Source: Planctomycetia bacterium
GTDB taxonomy: Bacteria > Planctomycetota > Planctomycetia > Gemmatales > Gemmataceae
Reading direction: 5' to 3'
Assembly: GCA_005772955.1 (NCBI GenBank)
Contig: SXID01000259.1
Span: 1 to 60,620, forward strand
Length of the DNA: 60,620 nt
The notes under the pieces: model-generated
Database searches by the model: none
The model's input: only the letters and a program-made list of their open reading frames with translations
Told to the model about the DNA's origin: nothing
Part shown: positions 1-7,497 of the stretch, piece by piece
How the letters are laid out: every line of letters starts with the position of its first letter
How positions within the stretch are numbered: position 1 is the stretch's first letter
Program-made: the position numbers and the translations under genes

Positions 1-931
1 GCACAAGATCAACAACGCGCTCGGTCAGGCGCTCATTACCAGGCGTATGGGCAAATCTCGCGTGATCGCGGAGACCGGCGCTGGGATGCACGGCGTCGCC
101 ACCGCGACCGCCGCGGCGCTGTTCGGCATGTCGTGCCGCGTGTACATGGGCAGCGAAGACATTCGCCGCCAGGAGTTGAACGTGTTCCGCATGCGCGCGA
201 TGGGCGCGGAAGTGTTCGCGGTCCAGAGCGGCAGCAAGACGCTGAAGGACGCGACCAACGAAGCGATGCGCGAGTGGATGAGTAGCGTGGAACACACACA
301 CTACATCATCGGTAGTGTGGTCGGGCCACACCCGTTCCCGCAGATGGTGCGCGACTTCCAATCGGTGATCGGCACCGAGACGAAGAAGCAGAGCCTGGCG
401 CAATTCGGGAAGCTGCCAGAAGTGGTGGTCGCGTGCGTCGGCGGCGGGTCGAACGCAGCCGGCATGTTCTACCCGTTCGTGGACGATGCGAACGTCGAAC
501 TCGTTGGCGTCGAAGCTGGCGGACGTAGCGCGGCGGCGGGCGATCACGCGGCCACGCTGAGCAACGGCAAACCGGGTGTGCTGCACGGTAGTTTCAGCTA
601 CGTGCTTCAGGACGACGACGGCCAGACCGCGGACGTTCACAGCATCAGCGCCGGTTTGGATTACCCAGGCGTCGGCCCAGAACACAGTTACTGGCACGAC
701 GTGAACCGCGTCCGGTATTGCAGCGTCACCGACAAGGAGGCGCTCGACGCGTTTCATCTGTGTGGCCGAACGGAAGGTATCCTCCCGGCGCTCGAAACCG
801 CACACGCGGTCGTGGAGGCAATGCGAATCGCAACGACGCGTTCAAAGGACGATGTGGTGGTGGTGTGCTTCAGCGGACGCGGCGACAAGGACTGTGCCGA
901 GGTCGCGCGCCTCGCGGCGAAGAAGTCGTAG
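1..931 (+). CDS. trpB: Tryptophan synthase beta chain (5' end cut off by window)
   Basis: TrpB joins indole to L-serine in the last step of tryptophan synthesis, as the PLP-binding partner of TrpA. The reading frame is already open at base 2, where it reads HKINN, the motif holding the PLP lysine. It continues through the beta-subunit hallmark [20 protein letters not shown] and the glycine-rich phosphate loop [10 protein letters not shown]. About 310 residues are visible; TrpB is usually near 400, so roughly 85-90 N-terminal residues lie outside the window. The ATG at base 47 is internal and is not the start. The gene ends in TAG and is followed by a 14-bp palindrome. trpA lies 2.5 kb downstream on the same strand, separated by four genes. 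Confidence 0.96.
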   Translation, partial: HKINNALGQALITRRMGKSRVIAETGAGMHGVATATAAALFGMSCRVYMGSEDIRRQELNVFRMRAMGAEVFAVQSGSKTLKDATNEAMREWMSSVEHTHYIIGSVVGPHPFPQMVRDFQSVIGTETKKQSLAQFGKLPEVVVACVGGGSNAAGMFYPFVDDANVELVGVEAGGRSAAAGDHAATLSNGKPGVLHGSFSYVLQDDDGQTADVHSISAGLDYPGVGPEHSYWHDVNRVRYCSVTDKEALDAFHLCGRTEGILPALETAHAVVEAMRIATTRSKDDVVVVCFSGRGDKDCAEVARLAAKKS

Positions 932-968
932 TGACAACGCCGTTGCGCGAACTGTGAGATGATGCCGG

Positions 969-999
969 TTAGCGTTCGCCCCAGCGGGGCGAACGCTAA
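969..999. repeat. Perfect 14-bp palindrome after trpB
   Basis: Arms at 969-982 and 986-999 are perfectly complementary around a 3-nt loop. It can form a strong hairpin between trpB and the nitrilase gene but has no T-run, so it is not a textbook terminator. The right half and the TAAACAAT that follows are nearly repeated at about 7855-7876, which suggests a dispersed repeat family. Confidence 0.7.
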
Positions 1000-1028
1000 A
1001 CAATCCCCTTTCGTAACCATCCAACACC

Positions 1029-1931
1029 ATGCGCACCGCACTCCTTCTCTTCGCGATGCTACTTCCTGTCGTCAGCGCCACGGACACCAAGCCGATGCAA
1101 CCGCCGGTCGCGCCCGCGGTGAAGACCGTGAAGGTCGCGGCGGTTCAGTGTTCGTCCGACATTGGTGACGTGGCAGGCAACACGAAGAAGCTCACAGCTC
1201 TCACGAAGGAGGCTGCGAAAGCCGGCGCGAAGATCGTGGTGCTGCCAGAGACCGCGATCACCGGCTACCTGTCGCAAGACCTCAAAACGAACTGGCACGT
1301 CAAAGGAATGCCGATTGAGAAGCGGTTCGAGAGCAAAGACCCGAAGGACTTCGCGGAAGAAGTGCCGGGCGCGTCAACGAAACACTTCTGCGCACTCGCG
1401 AAAGAACTGAACATCTACCTGACGATCCCGCTGCTCGAAGTGGACTTCAAGAACGGCAAGAACGACCCGCGATACTTCAACACGGTGTGCCTCGCGAACC
1501 CGAAGGGCGAACTGGTCGCGCACTACCGCAAACTGACCCCGTGGCCGTACCCCGAGAAGTCGTGGGCGACGGCCGGCGACCGCGGCGTGCAGACCTACGA
1601 CACGGAGTATGGGCGTGTCGGACTGGGCATCTGCTTTGACGTTCACACCATTCTGGAGAAGTACGAGCCGCACAAGATCTGGTGCCTACTGTACCCGATC
1701 GCGTGGGTGGACACGGAACACCCTGCGGAGTGGATGTGGACGAAGTTGCCGGATCGCGTGAAGCCGTTCAAGCACCACCTGGTCGGCGCGAACTGGAGCG
1801 TGGACAAGAAGCAGGACTGGCGCGGCTACGGGTTCAGCGTGATCATTTCGAACGAGGGCAAGGTACTCGCAAGCGCGAAGAGCCTGTACGGAAGCGAGAT
1901 CGTCTACGCGGAACTGCCCACCGCGAAGTAG
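1029..1931 (+). CDS. Exported carbon-nitrogen hydrolase (nitrilase superfamily)
   Basis: This is a nitrilase/amidase-fold hydrolase acting on a C-N bond; the substrate cannot be told from sequence. The Glu-Lys-Cys triad is visible: E74 in VLPETAITGY, K168 in HYRKLTPW and C202 in GLGICFDV. A hydrophobic N-terminus of about 17 residues looks like a Sec signal peptide, so the enzyme probably acts outside the cytoplasm, which is less common for this family. The length (300 aa) is normal. It starts about 100 bases after trpB and runs the same way, but a palindrome lies between them, so co-transcription is uncertain. Confidence 0.88.
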   Translation: MRTALLLFAMLLPVVSATDTKPMQPPVAPAVKTVKVAAVQCSSDIGDVAGNTKKLTALTKEAAKAGAKIVVLPETAITGYLSQDLKTNWHVKGMPIEKRFESKDPKDFAEEVPGASTKHFCALAKELNIYLTIPLLEVDFKNGKNDPRYFNTVCLANPKGELVAHYRKLTPWPYPEKSWATAGDRGVQTYDTEYGRVGLGICFDVHTILEKYEPHKIWCLLYPIAWVDTEHPAEWMWTKLPDRVKPFKHHLVGANWSVDKKQDWRGYGFSVIISNEGKVLASAKSLYGSEIVYAELPTAK

Positions 1932-1969
1932 TTGTCGTTTAGCCGCAAGCCGAAGGCGAGCGTCCGTTC

Positions 1970-2461
1970 TCAACTCGCCATTTCGTAAACGGGCTTATCG
2001 GGTTGCCCTTCGACCATTACGCGCACGGTCGCACCGGGAATCGTGCGGATCGCCGCGAAGAGGTAGTCCGCGACGCGCTTGCAGGTTTCGATTGCGTCTG
2101 TCGGGTCGTTCGGCGCGAGGACGATCACCACTTTGCCGTCGCGCACGCCCGACCTCTCCGCGTCGATGCGCACCCCCGGACGGTTGTAAAGTTGCTCCGC
2201 TTCGTTCATCTTCCCGACGAAGGCGCTGAGCGTCCCGAACTCGCGCTCTCCCTGTGGGGTGCCCGCGGGGTGAGTCGCCTCCAGTGTCGCCGGTTCGACC
2301 GGCTCGGCCATCAGTCGAACCACCGGCAATGCCGGGCCTTGCACGCGGATCAGTTCGCTGACGCTTGCGGTCGGATCCGATTCAGATATCAGCCTGACCA
2401 CCGGCAGCGCCGGGCCTTGCACGCGGATCAGTTTGCTCCGCTCGTTGTTCGGAGTCGCCAT
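1970..2461 (-). CDS. Hypothetical protein with a 26-residue internal tandem repeat
   Basis: I do not recognise this family. The N-terminal part holds two near-identical copies of ELIRVQGPALPVVRL, 26 codons apart. The DNA copies, starting at 2323 and 2401 on the plus strand, are also nearly identical, so the duplication is recent or under selection. The C-terminal half, from about residue 75, looks globular and alpha/beta. It lies just downstream of the gene at 2480-2917 on the same strand with an 18-base gap, so the two probably form an operon. An ATG one codon upstream (2464) is an equally possible start. Confidence 0.7.
   Translation of the reverse strand: MATPNNERSKLIRVQGPALPVVRLISESDPTASVSELIRVQGPALPVVRLMAEPVEPATLEATHPAGTPQGEREFGTLSAFVGKMNEAEQLYNRPGVRIDAERSGVRDGKVVIVLAPNDPTDAIETCKRVADYLFAAIRTIPGATVRVMVEGQPDKPVYEMAS
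2323..2438. repeat. In-frame direct repeat, period 78 bp
   Basis: Copies of about 37 bp begin at 2323 and 2401 on the plus strand and differ at only a few positions. The period is 26 codons, so reading frame is kept. It lies within the hypothetical gene at 1970-2461. Confidence 0.8.
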
Positions 2462-2479
2462 CACACACCTCTCCGGTCG

Positions 2480-2917
2480 TTAACTGAGTACGTTGACGCG
2501 AACCGCCGGGAACGGACACTCGCCTGGCGCCGGTGGCTCGTGCAGCGACAGGTGATTGCACACCAGATGCACGAAGTAAACTCCCGGTGTCGGGAATGTG
2601 ACATCCAGCTCGAACACCTGTTCGAGCGGCACCGCCCGGTATGCAATGCCGGGGAAGGTGATGCTCACCCGCGGCGGGTTTGGATTCACGACGAAGTTGT
2701 GTTCATCCCGCACTTCCACCGAAAACGGGAACGTGCCCACCGCATCCTCAAGTTGTGTGTACAGGGCCATCGACGTCGGGCGGAAACGGCCGTCTGCACC
2801 CGGAACGAATTGGAGCGTGTGAACCGGCTCGTTCAGATGGAAGGGTAAGCCATTCGCATCGAAATCGACATACGAGCAGAGGGAAGCTAGCCGGAGCTTC
2901 GGCTTCACGCTCGCCAT
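2480..2917 (-). CDS. Hypothetical protein, paralogue of the gene at 24518
   Basis: A 145-aa soluble protein with no signal peptide. It aligns by eye with the protein at 24518-24907: both share an N-terminal LC-x2-VD, a central QL-x3-GT followed by a V/DVR strand, and a C-terminal FxxxGVYxVxL segment. From memory this resembles a small planctomycete-rich family catalogued as DUF6941, but I am not certain of that name. I chose the ATG at 2917, which has an AGAGA-type ribosome site about 8 bases upstream and matches the paralogue's start. A frame extending to 2995 lacks such support. It is the first gene of a pair with 1970-2461. Function unknown. Confidence 0.78.
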   Translation of the reverse strand: MASVKPKLRLASLCSYVDFDANGLPFHLNEPVHTLQFVPGADGRFRPTSMALYTQLEDAVGTFPFSVEVRDEHNFVVNPNPPRVSITFPGIAYRAVPLEQVFELDVTFPTPGVYFVHLVCNHLSLHEPPAPGECPFPAVRVNVLS

Positions 2918-3003
2918 TGCGGTATCTCTTGGGCCTCTCAACACCCGTATCGTAACTCTGATCGCCTCGATTCGCAAGCGCGCCGCTCCGTACAACGCTC
3001 TTC

Positions 3004-3453
3004 ATGCATACCACGATCTTCGCGTTGCTGGCGGTGGGCGCCGGCACGTGCATCGCGCTCCAGGCGTCGGCCAACGGCAAGTTCCGCCAGAACCTCGGCG
3101 ACAACCCGCTATTCGCGGCGTTCTTCTCCATTTGCGGGACCATCCTCACCGCGAGCGTCGCGATGCTGATCCTCCGTCCGCAAGTGCCGGACATGGCCAC
3201 GCTGCGTGAGACGCCGTGGTGGAACTGGATCGGCGGGCCGCTTGGCGCGCTGATTGTGCTGGCGGGGGCCTCGCTCACGCGCGAACTCGGCGCGGCGCTG
3301 TTCATCTCGCTTGTTGTGGGGGGGCAGTTGCTCTGTTCGCTCCTGCTCGATCACTTCGGGTTGATGGGGTTGCAGGAGCAACCGATCACGCTGGGCCGGG
3401 CACTCGGCGCGGCGCTCGTTGTGGCCGGTGTCCTGTGCGTCAAATATCTGTGA
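3004..3453 (+). CDS. YdcZ/DUF606-type small membrane transporter
   Basis: A 149-aa, very hydrophobic protein with four or five predicted membrane helices. It reads like the DUF606 (YdcZ) half-size members of the drug/metabolite transporter superfamily, with an N-terminal helix carrying QASANGKFR and a C-terminal GRALGAALVVAGV. These proteins usually act as pairs or dimers, and their substrates are mostly unknown. It diverges from the gene at 2480-2917 and ends 4 bases before trpA, so it is probably co-transcribed and perhaps translationally coupled with trpA. Confidence 0.82.
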   Translation: MHTTIFALLAVGAGTCIALQASANGKFRQNLGDNPLFAAFFSICGTILTASVAMLILRPQVPDMATLRETPWWNWIGGPLGALIVLAGASLTRELGAALFISLVVGGQLLCSLLLDHFGLMGLQEQPITLGRALGAALVVAGVLCVKYL

Positions 3454-3457
3454 TGTG

Positions 3458-4261
3458 ATGAATCCCATCGACGCTCTCTTTCAGCGACTCCGTACCGCGA
3501 AGCGCGCGGCGTTCATGCCGTTTGTCACCGCCGGTGACCCGGACGTTGCTTTCACGCGCGAACTGCTCCCGACCGCGGCCGATGCGGGCGCCGATCTCAT
3601 GGAGATCGGCTTCCCGTTCTCCGACCCGATCGCCGACGGCCCGGTGATTCAGGCGTCGTACACCCGCGCCCTCGATAAGAAGCTGAAGCTCGCGGACGTG
3701 TTCGCGGCGCTCCGCGACACCACCGCCCGGCCAGCGTGGAACACGCCGCTCGTCGCGATGGCGTCGTACTCGCTGATATTCAAGATGGAACCGTCCGCGT
3801 TCATCGACGCTGCGAAGGCTGCGGGCGTGAGTGGCGCCGTGGTGCCGGATTTACCCGTCGAAGAGGCGGAGGAGTTGTCGAAACTCGCGCGCGATCGCGA
3901 CTTCAAGTTAGTGCTGCTCGTCACCCCGACGACTTCGCCCGAGCGCGCGGAGAAGGTGGTGAAGGCGTGCGGCGGGTTCGTCTACGTGGTGAGCGTGGTG
4001 GGCATCACCGGTGCGCGCGAAGCGCTGCCCGCGGCGCTCCGCGAACAGCTCGCGCGACTGCGGAGCATGACCGACCTGCCGCTGTGCGTTGGGTTCGGGG
4101 TGAGTCGTCCGGAGCAGGTGCGCGACCTGAAGGACATTGCCGACGGCATCATCGTGGGCAGCGCCGTGGTGAAAAAACTGGAAGCCGCCGCGACGGACCG
4201 CGCGAAGGCGCTTGCGGACGTGGCGCAGTTGGTGAAGGAGTTGCGTGCGGCTCTGGGGTAA
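3458..4261 (+). CDS. trpA: Tryptophan synthase alpha chain
   Basis: TrpA cleaves indole-3-glycerol phosphate to indole and glyceraldehyde-3-phosphate and passes indole to TrpB. The catalytic residues are in place: E49 in DLMEIGFPF and D60 in DPIADGPVIQ, the same numbers as in E. coli. The phosphate-binding end (GFGVSRPEQV and IIVGSAVVKKL) is also present. The length of 267 aa is normal. The ATG at 3458 is 4 bases after the stop of the YdcZ-type gene. It is detached from trpB by a nitrilase, a minus-strand gene pair and the transporter. Confidence 0.97.
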   Translation: MNPIDALFQRLRTAKRAAFMPFVTAGDPDVAFTRELLPTAADAGADLMEIGFPFSDPIADGPVIQASYTRALDKKLKLADVFAALRDTTARPAWNTPLVAMASYSLIFKMEPSAFIDAAKAAGVSGAVVPDLPVEEAEELSKLARDRDFKLVLLVTPTTSPERAEKVVKACGGFVYVVSVVGITGAREALPAALREQLARLRSMTDLPLCVGFGVSRPEQVRDLKDIADGIIVGSAVVKKLEAAATDRAKALADVAQLVKELRAALG

Positions 4262-4279
4262 CGAACCCCTGATTCTCCC

Positions 4280-4321
4280 GCCGCTTGCGGCTTTGCTATC
4301 GGCCGCCACGCCGCTTGCGGC
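4280..4321. repeat. Two copies of a 12-nt hairpin after trpA
   Basis: The palindrome GCCGCTTGCGGC occurs at 4280-4291 and 4310-4321. The same 12-mer occurs just downstream of pnp (24452-24463) and downstream of the PIG-L gene (41506-41517). The recurring position after stop codons suggests a small repeat family or a transcript 3'-end structure. Confidence 0.6.
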
Positions 4322-4330
4322 GAGCATCCA

Positions 4331-5368
4331 TCACATCCCCGAAATGACCACCGAGTACCCGCGGTTCTCGATCACCGAGCAGTCGCCGAACGTGTCGAAG
4401 ATGAGCGGCATCACGGCGGTCGGCATCTTCGTGACGATGTAGTACCGGCCGTGCGGCCTCAACAGGTCGCGTGCGCCTTCGATGAACAGCTTGGTGATCT
4501 CCGACTTCGCGTAGTACGGCGGGTTCGCCAGGATCACGTCGAACGCACGTTCTTCCAGACCCTGCAACCGCGTCGCGGTCACGAATCGTGCGTTCGTGAT
4601 GTTGTTGGCACGCGCGTTCAACTCCGCGAGCGCAATCGCACGGAGGCTGCTGTCGATGAACGTGACGCGGCCCTTCGGCCCGGCCATCGCAGATGCGAGA
4701 CACCCGATCGCGCCGTTCCCGCAGCCGAGATCGAGGACGCCGTCGCGTTCCTTGATCTCCGCGACTTCGAGCATCGCTCGCGAACCCGCGTCGAACCGCC
4801 CGTAGCTGAACGTGCCCGGTCGCGTCACGAACTCCATCGGCGCGCCCTCGCCGATCTTCGCGTGGTACGTCATCTCGTGCCGCCGGCGCTCGTCGGACGA
4901 ATCCGTTTTCGTGCTGAAGAACGCCATGCCGTGTTCGCTCGACGGCGTCTCGCCGCACTTGCCGAAGATCTTCTTTTGGAGCTTCGCGAACTGGCTGTCC
5001 CGCTCGTACTCGGAGAGCGTGAGAAACAACCCGCCGGGCGCGAGGACGTGATAGCCCTGCTCGACGACGTCGAGTTTCAGTTCGCGGTCGGCGTGCGCGG
5101 ACGCGGGGAAGATGACCGTGTTGAACCGCGGCGGCAAGTCCCACAGGTCTGCGACGCTGACGACTTCCGCCTTCGCATCGACCTCGGTGATCGTCTCGCG
5201 AACGCGGTCCGTCTGGTGCAGGTCGAACTGTGCGCACGTGACTTCGGCTTCGGGAAGTCCGAGCGCCTTCACCAGATTGGCGACCGGCCACGGCGGGCCG
5301 AGCGCGATGAGGACCGGCGGCTTGACGCGATGCGCGACCGTTGCAAAGAGTTCAGTGAGGTGTTTCAT
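4331..5368 (-). CDS. RsmC/RlmG-like rRNA guanine-N2 methyltransferase
   Basis: A 345-aa, two-domain class I methyltransferase. The C-terminal domain has the SAM motif LDLGCGNGAIG (about 212-222) and the catalytic ANPPYY (281-286) typical of enzymes methylating an exocyclic amine of guanine. The N-terminal half looks like a degenerate second methyltransferase fold, which is the RsmC/RlmG arrangement. The likely target is a guanine in 16S or 23S rRNA; which one cannot be told. The start ATG overlaps the stop of the small gene upstream (5365-5598) by 4 bases, so translation is probably coupled. Confidence 0.85.
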   Translation of the reverse strand: MKHLTELFATVAHRVKPPVLIALGPPWPVANLVKALGLPEAEVTCAQFDLHQTDRVRETITEVDAKAEVVSVADLWDLPPRFNTVIFPASAHADRELKLDVVEQGYHVLAPGGLFLTLSEYERDSQFAKLQKKIFGKCGETPSSEHGMAFFSTKTDSSDERRRHEMTYHAKIGEGAPMEFVTRPGTFSYGRFDAGSRAMLEVAEIKERDGVLDLGCGNGAIGCLASAMAGPKGRVTFIDSSLRAIALAELNARANNITNARFVTATRLQGLEERAFDVILANPPYYAKSEITKLFIEGARDLLRPHGRYYIVTKMPTAVMPLIFDTFGDCSVIENRGYSVVISGM

Positions 5369-5598
5369 GCAGATAGTGTAGCCGCGGAGGGGCTGAAGAC
5401 CGAACGCCGTGCTACGGCTTCTTTACGCTTCGCCTTCTCCACTAGCGCCTCGTAGCGCTCCTTCGCGGTGCGGTCGATGTTGTCGCGGAACTTGGCGAGG
5501 CCGTCCTTCGCCGCCGCGAGTTCCGTGTGCAGGATTTCGACGCGGTGTTCGCGCGAGTGCAGTTCGAGTTCCGCCAGCTCCTTCGCGATCGCCTGCAA
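5365..5598 (-). CDS. Small coiled-coil protein
   Basis: A 77-aa, highly charged protein with leucines spaced for a coiled coil over about residues 3-60. No family was recognised. Its stop overlaps the methyltransferase start (ATGA overlap at 5365-5368), arguing that it is real and translated. The start is uncertain. The first codon used here is TTG at 5598, and the open frame continues upstream into the end of the previous gene with residues that also fit a coiled coil. Translation may therefore re-initiate from the upstream gene. Confidence 0.55.
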   Translation of the reverse strand: MQAIAKELAELELHSREHRVEILHTELAAAKDGLAKFRDNIDRTAKERYEALVEKAKRKEAVARRSVFSPSAATLSA

Positions 5599-5626
5599 CT
5601 GCTCCGCGACCGCCTTGTGGGTGTCG

Positions 5627-6493
5627 TCATTCGTCGTCGTCGTCCCGGCTCGCTTTCTTCGTCAGCTTCTTCCCGGCGCCTTCTTTCTCTTTGCTTTTCT
5701 TCCTTCCTTTCTTGGCCTTCTCGTCATCGTCGTCATCGTCGTCATCGTCATCGTCTTCCTCTTCCTCTTCTTCGTCCACCCCGCCCTCGCCCTCCTCGAA
5801 GCCGTCTTTCACCTTCGGGTTCTGGAGCATGACGATGCCGTAGATACCGACCAGCAGCGGGATGACGCCCATGATCGCTCCGACCATCGCCCACGGGTAC
5901 GACGCCAGTTCCTGCATCTGGCTGGCGCCGAAACAGACCAGAGCGCCCCAGAACAGGGTCACAACGCCAAGCATCATGTAGATGATCGCTTCCTCGGTCT
6001 CTTCCTCGCCGGGTGGTGCATCGTTGAAGACGAGCGGCCACATGCCGTACATGAACATGCCGATACCTGCGATTCCCGTGATTAGCCCTTCGAGGGTGAG
6101 CAGGTTGCTGGGCATAACCAGGAGCGACATCGCGGGGCCGCGGGTGCTCTTCTTGAACTTGTCCTGAACCTCGTTGAAACTCGGCTTGTTCTTCTCGGCG
6201 TCTTCTTTCTCTTTGTCCGTCTCGCCGACGACGCCGTATCCCTTCTTGACCGACGCGTCGTCCTCGTCATCGTCCTCGAACGGCTTCTTGGGTGGTTCGG
6301 GAGCGGTGGGTTTCTTCGGCTCATCGACCAGTTTGAGCGCGCCCACACCGGTCGGCGCTTCTTTCTCGCCCGGTTCCGGGACGAACATTTTGGTGCACTT
6401 CGGGCACTTGACCGATTTGCCGACCTGTATGCGGGCGGGCGTCTTCAGCGTCACCCCGCACTCGGGGTTGGTACACGTGTACGACACGGACAT
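5627..6493 (-). CDS. Zinc-ribbon membrane protein with acidic tail
   Basis: A 288-aa protein of unknown function. The N-terminus is a short zinc ribbon with cysteines C7, C12, C30 and C33 (CPKCTKMF), of the MJ0042 type common in planctomycetes. A charged linker follows, then about four membrane helices in the middle, then a run of Glu and Asp (more than 15 acidic residues), and finally a Lys-rich end. The acidic run is encoded by a GAC/GAT tract at about 5720-5775. The start at 6493 puts the ribbon at the N-terminus; a longer frame to 6553 adds nothing conserved. It is likely the first gene of a three-gene minus-strand unit with 5365-5598 and 4331-5368. Confidence 0.75.
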   Translation of the reverse strand: MSVSYTCTNPECGVTLKTPARIQVGKSVKCPKCTKMFVPEPGEKEAPTGVGALKLVDEPKKPTAPEPPKKPFEDDDEDDASVKKGYGVVGETDKEKEDAEKNKPSFNEVQDKFKKSTRGPAMSLLVMPSNLLTLEGLITGIAGIGMFMYGMWPLVFNDAPPGEEETEEAIIYMMLGVVTLFWGALVCFGASQMQELASYPWAMVGAIMGVIPLLVGIYGIVMLQNPKVKDGFEEGEGGVDEEEEEEDDDDDDDDDDDEKAKKGRKKSKEKEGAGKKLTKKASRDDDDE

Positions 6494-6591
6494 TCGGCAC
6501 TCCCGCGGCGAAGCGGCAAAAACCACAGAACATGATGGGGGATGACAGCGCAAGAATCATCCTACCTAACTGCGACACGCGACGCCAGACG

Positions 6592-7116
6592 CTAGGCGAT
6601 TCCGGCTCGAACCGCAGTCAGCGACACGCGCATCGATGGGAACGCGAGTTCGTCCGGATTCACATCGCGTTGGAGGTGCCACTCGATGCTCGCAACGCCG
6701 TCGAACGCCCCGGCCGCGTCCGGGGTGAGCGCGACCGCGGTAAACACCAAGTCGACCACTGGGTACGTTACGTCGCGGTAGAGGTACGCGTTGGGGGCCG
6801 ACATGATGAAGCGGATGTTCTCGACCTCCAGCCCGACCTCTTCGCGGATCTCGCGGCGGAGCCCGTCTTCGGCGGTTTCGCCGAAGTCGATGAACCCGCC
6901 GGGGATGCTGAGTTTGCCCGCGGCTGGTTCGTGCGCGCGCCGGATGAACAGCACGCGCCCGTCGGGCCGTGACACGAACGCCGCCGCCGCGACCGCGGGG
7001 TTGAAGTAGAAGGTGAACTGGCACGCGGTACAGCGTAGCGGCGTCTGCCCGACGTTTTCGGCCGCGCGAGGGGCACCGCATCGCGGGCAGAACTTGAACA
7101 TTTCGGTCGGGCGCAT
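6592..7116 (-). CDS. Nudix hydrolase with N-terminal zinc ribbon
   Basis: Nudix enzymes hydrolyse nucleoside diphosphates linked to another moiety. The complete Nudix box is at residues 74-96: G74, E80 and then REIREEVGL with metal-binding E92 and E93. An N-terminal zinc ribbon has C10, C13, C29 and C32, as in the NudC-like and ADP-ribose pyrophosphatase-like group. The length of 174 aa is normal. The substrate (NADH, ADP-ribose or another) is not decidable from sequence. A long palindrome lies just upstream of the start. Confidence 0.88.
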   Translation of the reverse strand: MRPTEMFKFCPRCGAPRAAENVGQTPLRCTACQFTFYFNPAVAAAAFVSRPDGRVLFIRRAHEPAAGKLSIPGGFIDFGETAEDGLRREIREEVGLEVENIRFIMSAPNAYLYRDVTYPVVDLVFTAVALTPDAAGAFDGVASIEWHLQRDVNPDELAFPSMRVSLTAVRAGIA

Positions 7117-7130
7117 GGAGTCTCCTAAGA

Positions 7131-7266
7131 CCTACCCCCCGTCCCCCTCCCTAAAGGGAAGGAAGACAACCGCTCGCTGCGCTCGCGGACGAAACGCGTG
7201 CCGATCCCCGCGAGCGGAGCGAGCGTTACTACCCTTCCCTTTAGGGAGGGGGCCGGGGGGTAGGTC
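7131..7266. repeat. Long inverted repeat upstream of the Nudix gene
   Basis: A C-rich arm at about 7131-7167 is matched by its reverse complement at about 7229-7266. Inside these, two more CGCTCGC-type arms pair imperfectly. The whole could fold into a cruciform or a long hairpin. It contains no reading frame of its own and sits beside a gene remnant, so it may be a non-autonomous mobile or recombination-prone element. Confidence 0.6.
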
Positions 7267-7323
7267 GCCGCGGGGTCAAAGGCCAGAAGCCACGCACGCT
7301 CGTCGAGTGCCATCGTCGCGCCC

Positions 7324-7497
7324 TTACGAGTTCAGCGGTTGGCCGCTCCACGCCATGCGTGCCGCTTCGCCGACGGCTTCGCTCAGCGTCGGGTGCGTGT
7401 GCGTGCAGCGGGCGATGTCTTCGGCGCTGCCATTGTACTCCATGATCGTCACGCACTCCGCGATCAGATCGGACGCACCGCTGTGTACGGTCATCGA
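7324..7497 (-). pseudogene. lpdA: C-terminal remnant of dihydrolipoamide dehydrogenase
   Basis: About 58 residues match the extreme C-terminus of LpdA, the FAD/NAD oxidoreductase of 2-oxoacid dehydrogenase complexes. The fragment reads [20 protein letters not shown], then [14 protein letters not shown], and ends at a TAA. The HPTLSE motif contains the family's catalytic His and its dimer-interface context. Nothing upstream of about 7495 resembles the rest of the protein (normally about 460 aa), so the gene is truncated. It is probably a leftover of a rearrangement; a working copy would have to be elsewhere. Confidence 0.75.

Noticed and set aside
2003-2848. 281-codon plus-strand frame across two minus-strand genes
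   Set aside because: It spans the gap between two minus-strand genes and has no start signal or family.
4451-5455. 334-codon plus-strand frame opposite the RsmC-like gene
   Set aside because: The minus-strand gene carries clear SAM and NPPY motifs.
5720-5775. Trinucleotide tract that looked like a sequencing artefact
   Set aside because: It is in frame, encodes an acidic run with Lys after it, and the gene stays open.
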